A DNA stretch of 64,000 bases, from positions 58,511 through 122,510 of the forward strand of contig NZ_JACJVN010000024.1 of the NCBI RefSeq assembly GCF_014212015.1. Reading direction: 5' to 3'. The notes under the pieces are model-generated. The model did not search any database and was not told the origin of the DNA. It saw nothing but the letters and a program-made list of their open reading frames with translations. Below, one piece after another: positions 62,212-64,000 of the stretch (positions are counted from its first letter, which is position 1; each line of letters begins with the position of its first letter). Source of the DNA: Cohnella lubricantis (GTDB taxonomy: Bacteria; Bacillota; Bacilli; Paenibacillales; Paenibacillaceae). The position numbers and the translations under genes are program-made.

Positions 62212-62253
62212 TTGACTTTTCCAGCACGCCGTAATAAGATATGTTTACGTAAA
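62212..62253 (+). promoter_or_regulatory. Promoter and palindrome ahead of the ArsR-type gene
   Basis: TTGACT (62212-62217), a 17-base spacer and TAAGAT (62235-62240). The palindrome TTTACGTAAA (62244-62253) covers the start site, as expected for autorepression by the ArsR-fold protein. Confidence 0.6.
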
Positions 62254-62279
62254 ATAAATTTTTATGGAGAATCAAACCG

Positions 62280-62888
62280 ATGAACTCACTGCCTGACATT
62301 GCGGACGTGTACCGTCTGGAGACGCCGGAGCAGGCGCTTGCCTTGCTCAATCCGATGAGGGCGGACATCCTGAGGCTGCTGGCCGACCCGATGTCCGCTT
62401 CGGAGGTCGCCCGCCACATGGGAGAGACGCCGCAGAAGATCAATTATCACTTGAAGAGCTTGGAGAAGGTCGGGTTGGTGCAGCGAAGCGGATCGCGCCA
62501 GGTCAAAAATTTGATCGAGGTGCTGTACCGGGCCGTCGCCCGCACCTACGTCATTCCTGATTCGTTCGGCTGGCCCGAGGACTTAACGAACCGAATGAAG
62601 GATCAAGGCGCGCTGCGGCAGCTTCTCAACCAAGCCGAGCGAATCCGGCAGGATGCGCTGCGGCTTATGGAAGCCTCCGATGCCTCTGAGGAAGTGCCGA
62701 GCGCCGTCGTAGAGTTGGATGTTCGGCTTCCTGATGAGACCGCCAGAGCGGCGTTCCTTCGGGATTACGAAGAAGCGGTGCGCGCCGTCGCCGCGAAGTA
62801 CCGGCTGACGGGAGACGCGGAAGGCGGGTTCCGCGCCGTATTGGCTGTCTATCCACAAGTGGAATCGGGAGGGAAGAGCGATGTGTAA
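62280..62888 (+). CDS. ArsR-fold helix-turn-helix regulator
   Basis: A 202-residue regulator. The ArsR-like winged HTH is at about 18-85 (LALLNPMRADILRLLADPMS, ASEVARHMGETPQKINYHLK, SLEKVGLVQRSGSRQ). No metal-binding cysteines of the classic ArsR/SmtB type are present. The C-terminal 110 residues are a helical, possibly ligand-sensing domain. ATG 62280 has no strong site. Its stop overlaps the next reading frame by eight bases. Confidence 0.85.
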   Translation: MNSLPDIADVYRLETPEQALALLNPMRADILRLLADPMSASEVARHMGETPQKINYHLKSLEKVGLVQRSGSRQVKNLIEVLYRAVARTYVIPDSFGWPEDLTNRMKDQGALRQLLNQAERIRQDALRLMEASDASEEVPSAVVELDVRLPDETARAAFLRDYEEAVRAVAAKYRLTGDAEGGFRAVLAVYPQVESGGKSDV

Positions 62889-63210
62889 GATGCGTAAGGA
62901 TGAGAGGCAGGAGACGGAAACGTTGAAGAACGATTCGAACAGAGAGGATAGATGCGTGGGCAAGACGAATGGTCAGGCCGGGGAGGCGCGCGAGGTGATG
63001 ATCTGGGAGAAGGGTCCCGCGACAAGAGACGGCGGCCAATCCCAAGGGGAGTCTACCGTTCGCGCGGTTCCGCTCGGCGAGGGAACGAATAAGGGGAGAC
63101 CGCCTGTCATTGTCATCGTCTCTTCCGGCTTCGGGGCGGGATCCCGCTCGGCGGCGCCGCTGCGCATGACAGGCAAACGGATGGATTCGGGCTTACGAAT
63201 GGCGGCTTAG
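62881..63210 (+). CDS. Hypothetical protein, doubtful
   Basis: A 109-codon frame starting at ATG 62881, inside the end of the regulator gene, with GGAGGGAAG upstream. The product is polar and basic, with one short hydrophobic run (PPVIVIVSSGFGAG) and no recognised domain. Coupled translation is possible, but composition is unremarkable and it may be a chance frame or the worn remnant of a regulated gene. Confidence 0.35.
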   Translation: MCKMRKDERQETETLKNDSNREDRCVGKTNGQAGEAREVMIWEKGPATRDGGQSQGESTVRAVPLGEGTNKGRPPVIVIVSSGFGAGSRSAAPLRMTGKRMDSGLRMAA

Positions 63211-63282
63211 TTCACATTGGTCTTGCGGCTGCCCGCATGGAAGGCCTACTCGCGAGACGGTAATTTTCGAGGGGGGATTGCG

Positions 63283-63870
63283 ATGAGTTATGTACCCGTA
63301 GTTGTAGAGCAGACGAACAGAGGAGAGCGGTCGTACGATATCTACTCGCGGCTGCTGAAGGATCGGATCATCTTCGTCGGCTCCGCGATCGATGATGAAG
63401 TCGCCAATTCGGTCATTGCGCAGCTGCTGTTCTTGGCGGCCGACGACCCGGAGAAGGATATTCATATGTATATCAATTGTCCGGGAGGCTCAACCACCGC
63501 CGGACTTGGCATCTACGACACGATGCAATTCATTAAACCGAGCGTGTCCACGATATGTGTCGGCTTCGCGGCCTCGTTCGGGGCGGTGCTGCTGGCGGCA
63601 GGGGTCAAAGGCAAACGCTATGCGCTTCCGAACGCAGAGATCATGATTCATCAGCCTTGGCTTAGCGGCGGACTGAAAGGGCAGGCTTCGGACATTAAGA
63701 TTCACGCCGATAACATCCTCAAGACCCGCGACCGGCTCGACCGCATCCTGTCGGAGCGCACGGGCCAGCCGCTCGAGAAGATCAGCAAGGATACAGACCG
63801 CGACAACTACATGACCGCGGAGGAAGCGTTGCATTATGGGATTGTGGACCGGATTCTGACGCAGGAGTGA
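63283..63870 (+). CDS. clpP: ATP-dependent Clp protease proteolytic subunit, ClpP family
   Basis: A 195-residue serine peptidase that forms the two-ring chamber of Clp proteases. The catalytic Ser is in [14 protein letters not shown] (about 98), His in [12 protein letters not shown] (about 123) and Asp in [16 protein letters not shown] (about 172). The usual HQPLGG is HQPWLSGG here, with two extra residues and a Trp near the active site. No clpX is adjacent, so it may be a second ClpP copy. ATG 63283 follows GGGGGGA. Confidence 0.93.
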   Translation: MSYVPVVVEQTNRGERSYDIYSRLLKDRIIFVGSAIDDEVANSVIAQLLFLAADDPEKDIHMYINCPGGSTTAGLGIYDTMQFIKPSVSTICVGFAASFGAVLLAAGVKGKRYALPNAEIMIHQPWLSGGLKGQASDIKIHADNILKTRDRLDRILSERTGQPLEKISKDTDRDNYMTAEEALHYGIVDRILTQE

Positions 63871-63962
63871 AGACTCGAACCATTGGGCCATCCATCTAAG
63901 GAAGGTTCAGGCTGCCGAGATAGACTCGATGCTTATCAGATATGTCTTCTCGACGATAGGAG

Positions 63963-63989
63963 CCTTCCAACATGGAAGGTTCTTTTTTT
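63963..63989 (+). terminator. Intrinsic terminator after clpP
   Basis: CCTTCCA, loop ACA, TGGAAGG, then TTCTTTTTTT. It lies 93 bases past the clpP stop; nothing else is seen in between. Confidence 0.85.
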
Positions 63990-64000
63990 ATGAAATCGTG

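Overview
The window looks like chromosomal DNA of a spore-forming, GC-rich member of the Paenibacillaceae (Paenibacillus or Cohnella type). This is inferred from gene content: a YyaC-type sporulation protein, a YfiT/BstA-type DinB enzyme of bacillithiol-using Bacilli, an IDEAL-domain protein, Gram-positive LrgA/LrgB, CcpA- and YtrA-style operators, and AGGAGG-type ribosome binding sites. There are no rRNA or tRNA genes, no insertion sequences, no prophage and no CRISPR array. Most of the window is ordinary chromosomal gene content.

Layout. 1-2.6 kb: an M28 peptidase cut by the window edge, a small CCG-repeat protein, a frameshifted ArsP/YraQ-like permease and a DinB protein. 2.7-9.2 kb: a nitrite assimilation locus. 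An ANTAR regulator and a family-3 glycosyltransferase-like protein run leftward; nirB, nirD, a formate/nitrite channel and a siroheme methyltransferase run rightward. Between them lies a leader with two A1/G4 hexaloop hairpins and an overlapping terminator, which is what an ANTAR protein is expected to bind. 9.2-14.4 kb: an MFS exporter, CapA, YyaC, an acetylxylan esterase and TerC. 14.5-16 kb: an IDEAL-domain gene, then about 1 kb of non-coding DNA with two unrelated tandem arrays (8-bp and about 31-bp units).

16-24.8 kb: a metallophosphoesterase, GNAT, an esterase, a pentapeptide protein, a YCII protein with an ECF42-like sigma factor, a divergent lrgAB/lysR unit, EamA and RNase H. 25-28.7 kb: cysJI (sulfite reductase). 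29-41.9 kb: a glucosaminidase, fabI, a uracil/xanthine permease, a hexuronate operon (gntR-uxuA-SDR) with a 34-bp dyad in front, a Nif3-like protein, two DHA2 exporters, a nitroreductase and cardiolipin synthase.

42-48 kb: a LytTR regulator (with a cre-like site at its promoter) faces a four-gene ABC export operon: ATPase, lipoprotein adaptor, 965-residue FtsX permease, and a second ATPase carrying an AbrB-like tail. 48-53.6 kb: BstA-like, adenosine deaminase, DUF1992, marR-MFS and RluA. 53.7-56.7 kb: a YtrA-type regulator with its operator, a decayed ATPase, and an intact ABC-2 exporter. 56.8-64 kb: an EmrAB-like pair, a flavodoxin, AKR, lipoate ligase, an ArsR-type regulator and a second-type ClpP.

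The points most worth a second look are the ANTAR RNA leader with its degenerate receiver-type regulator and motif-poor GT3 partner, the CCG peptide beside the permease, the AbrB-like tail on an ABC ATPase, the decaying YtrB-like ATPase, and the minisatellite that shares sequence with a gene's 3' end.
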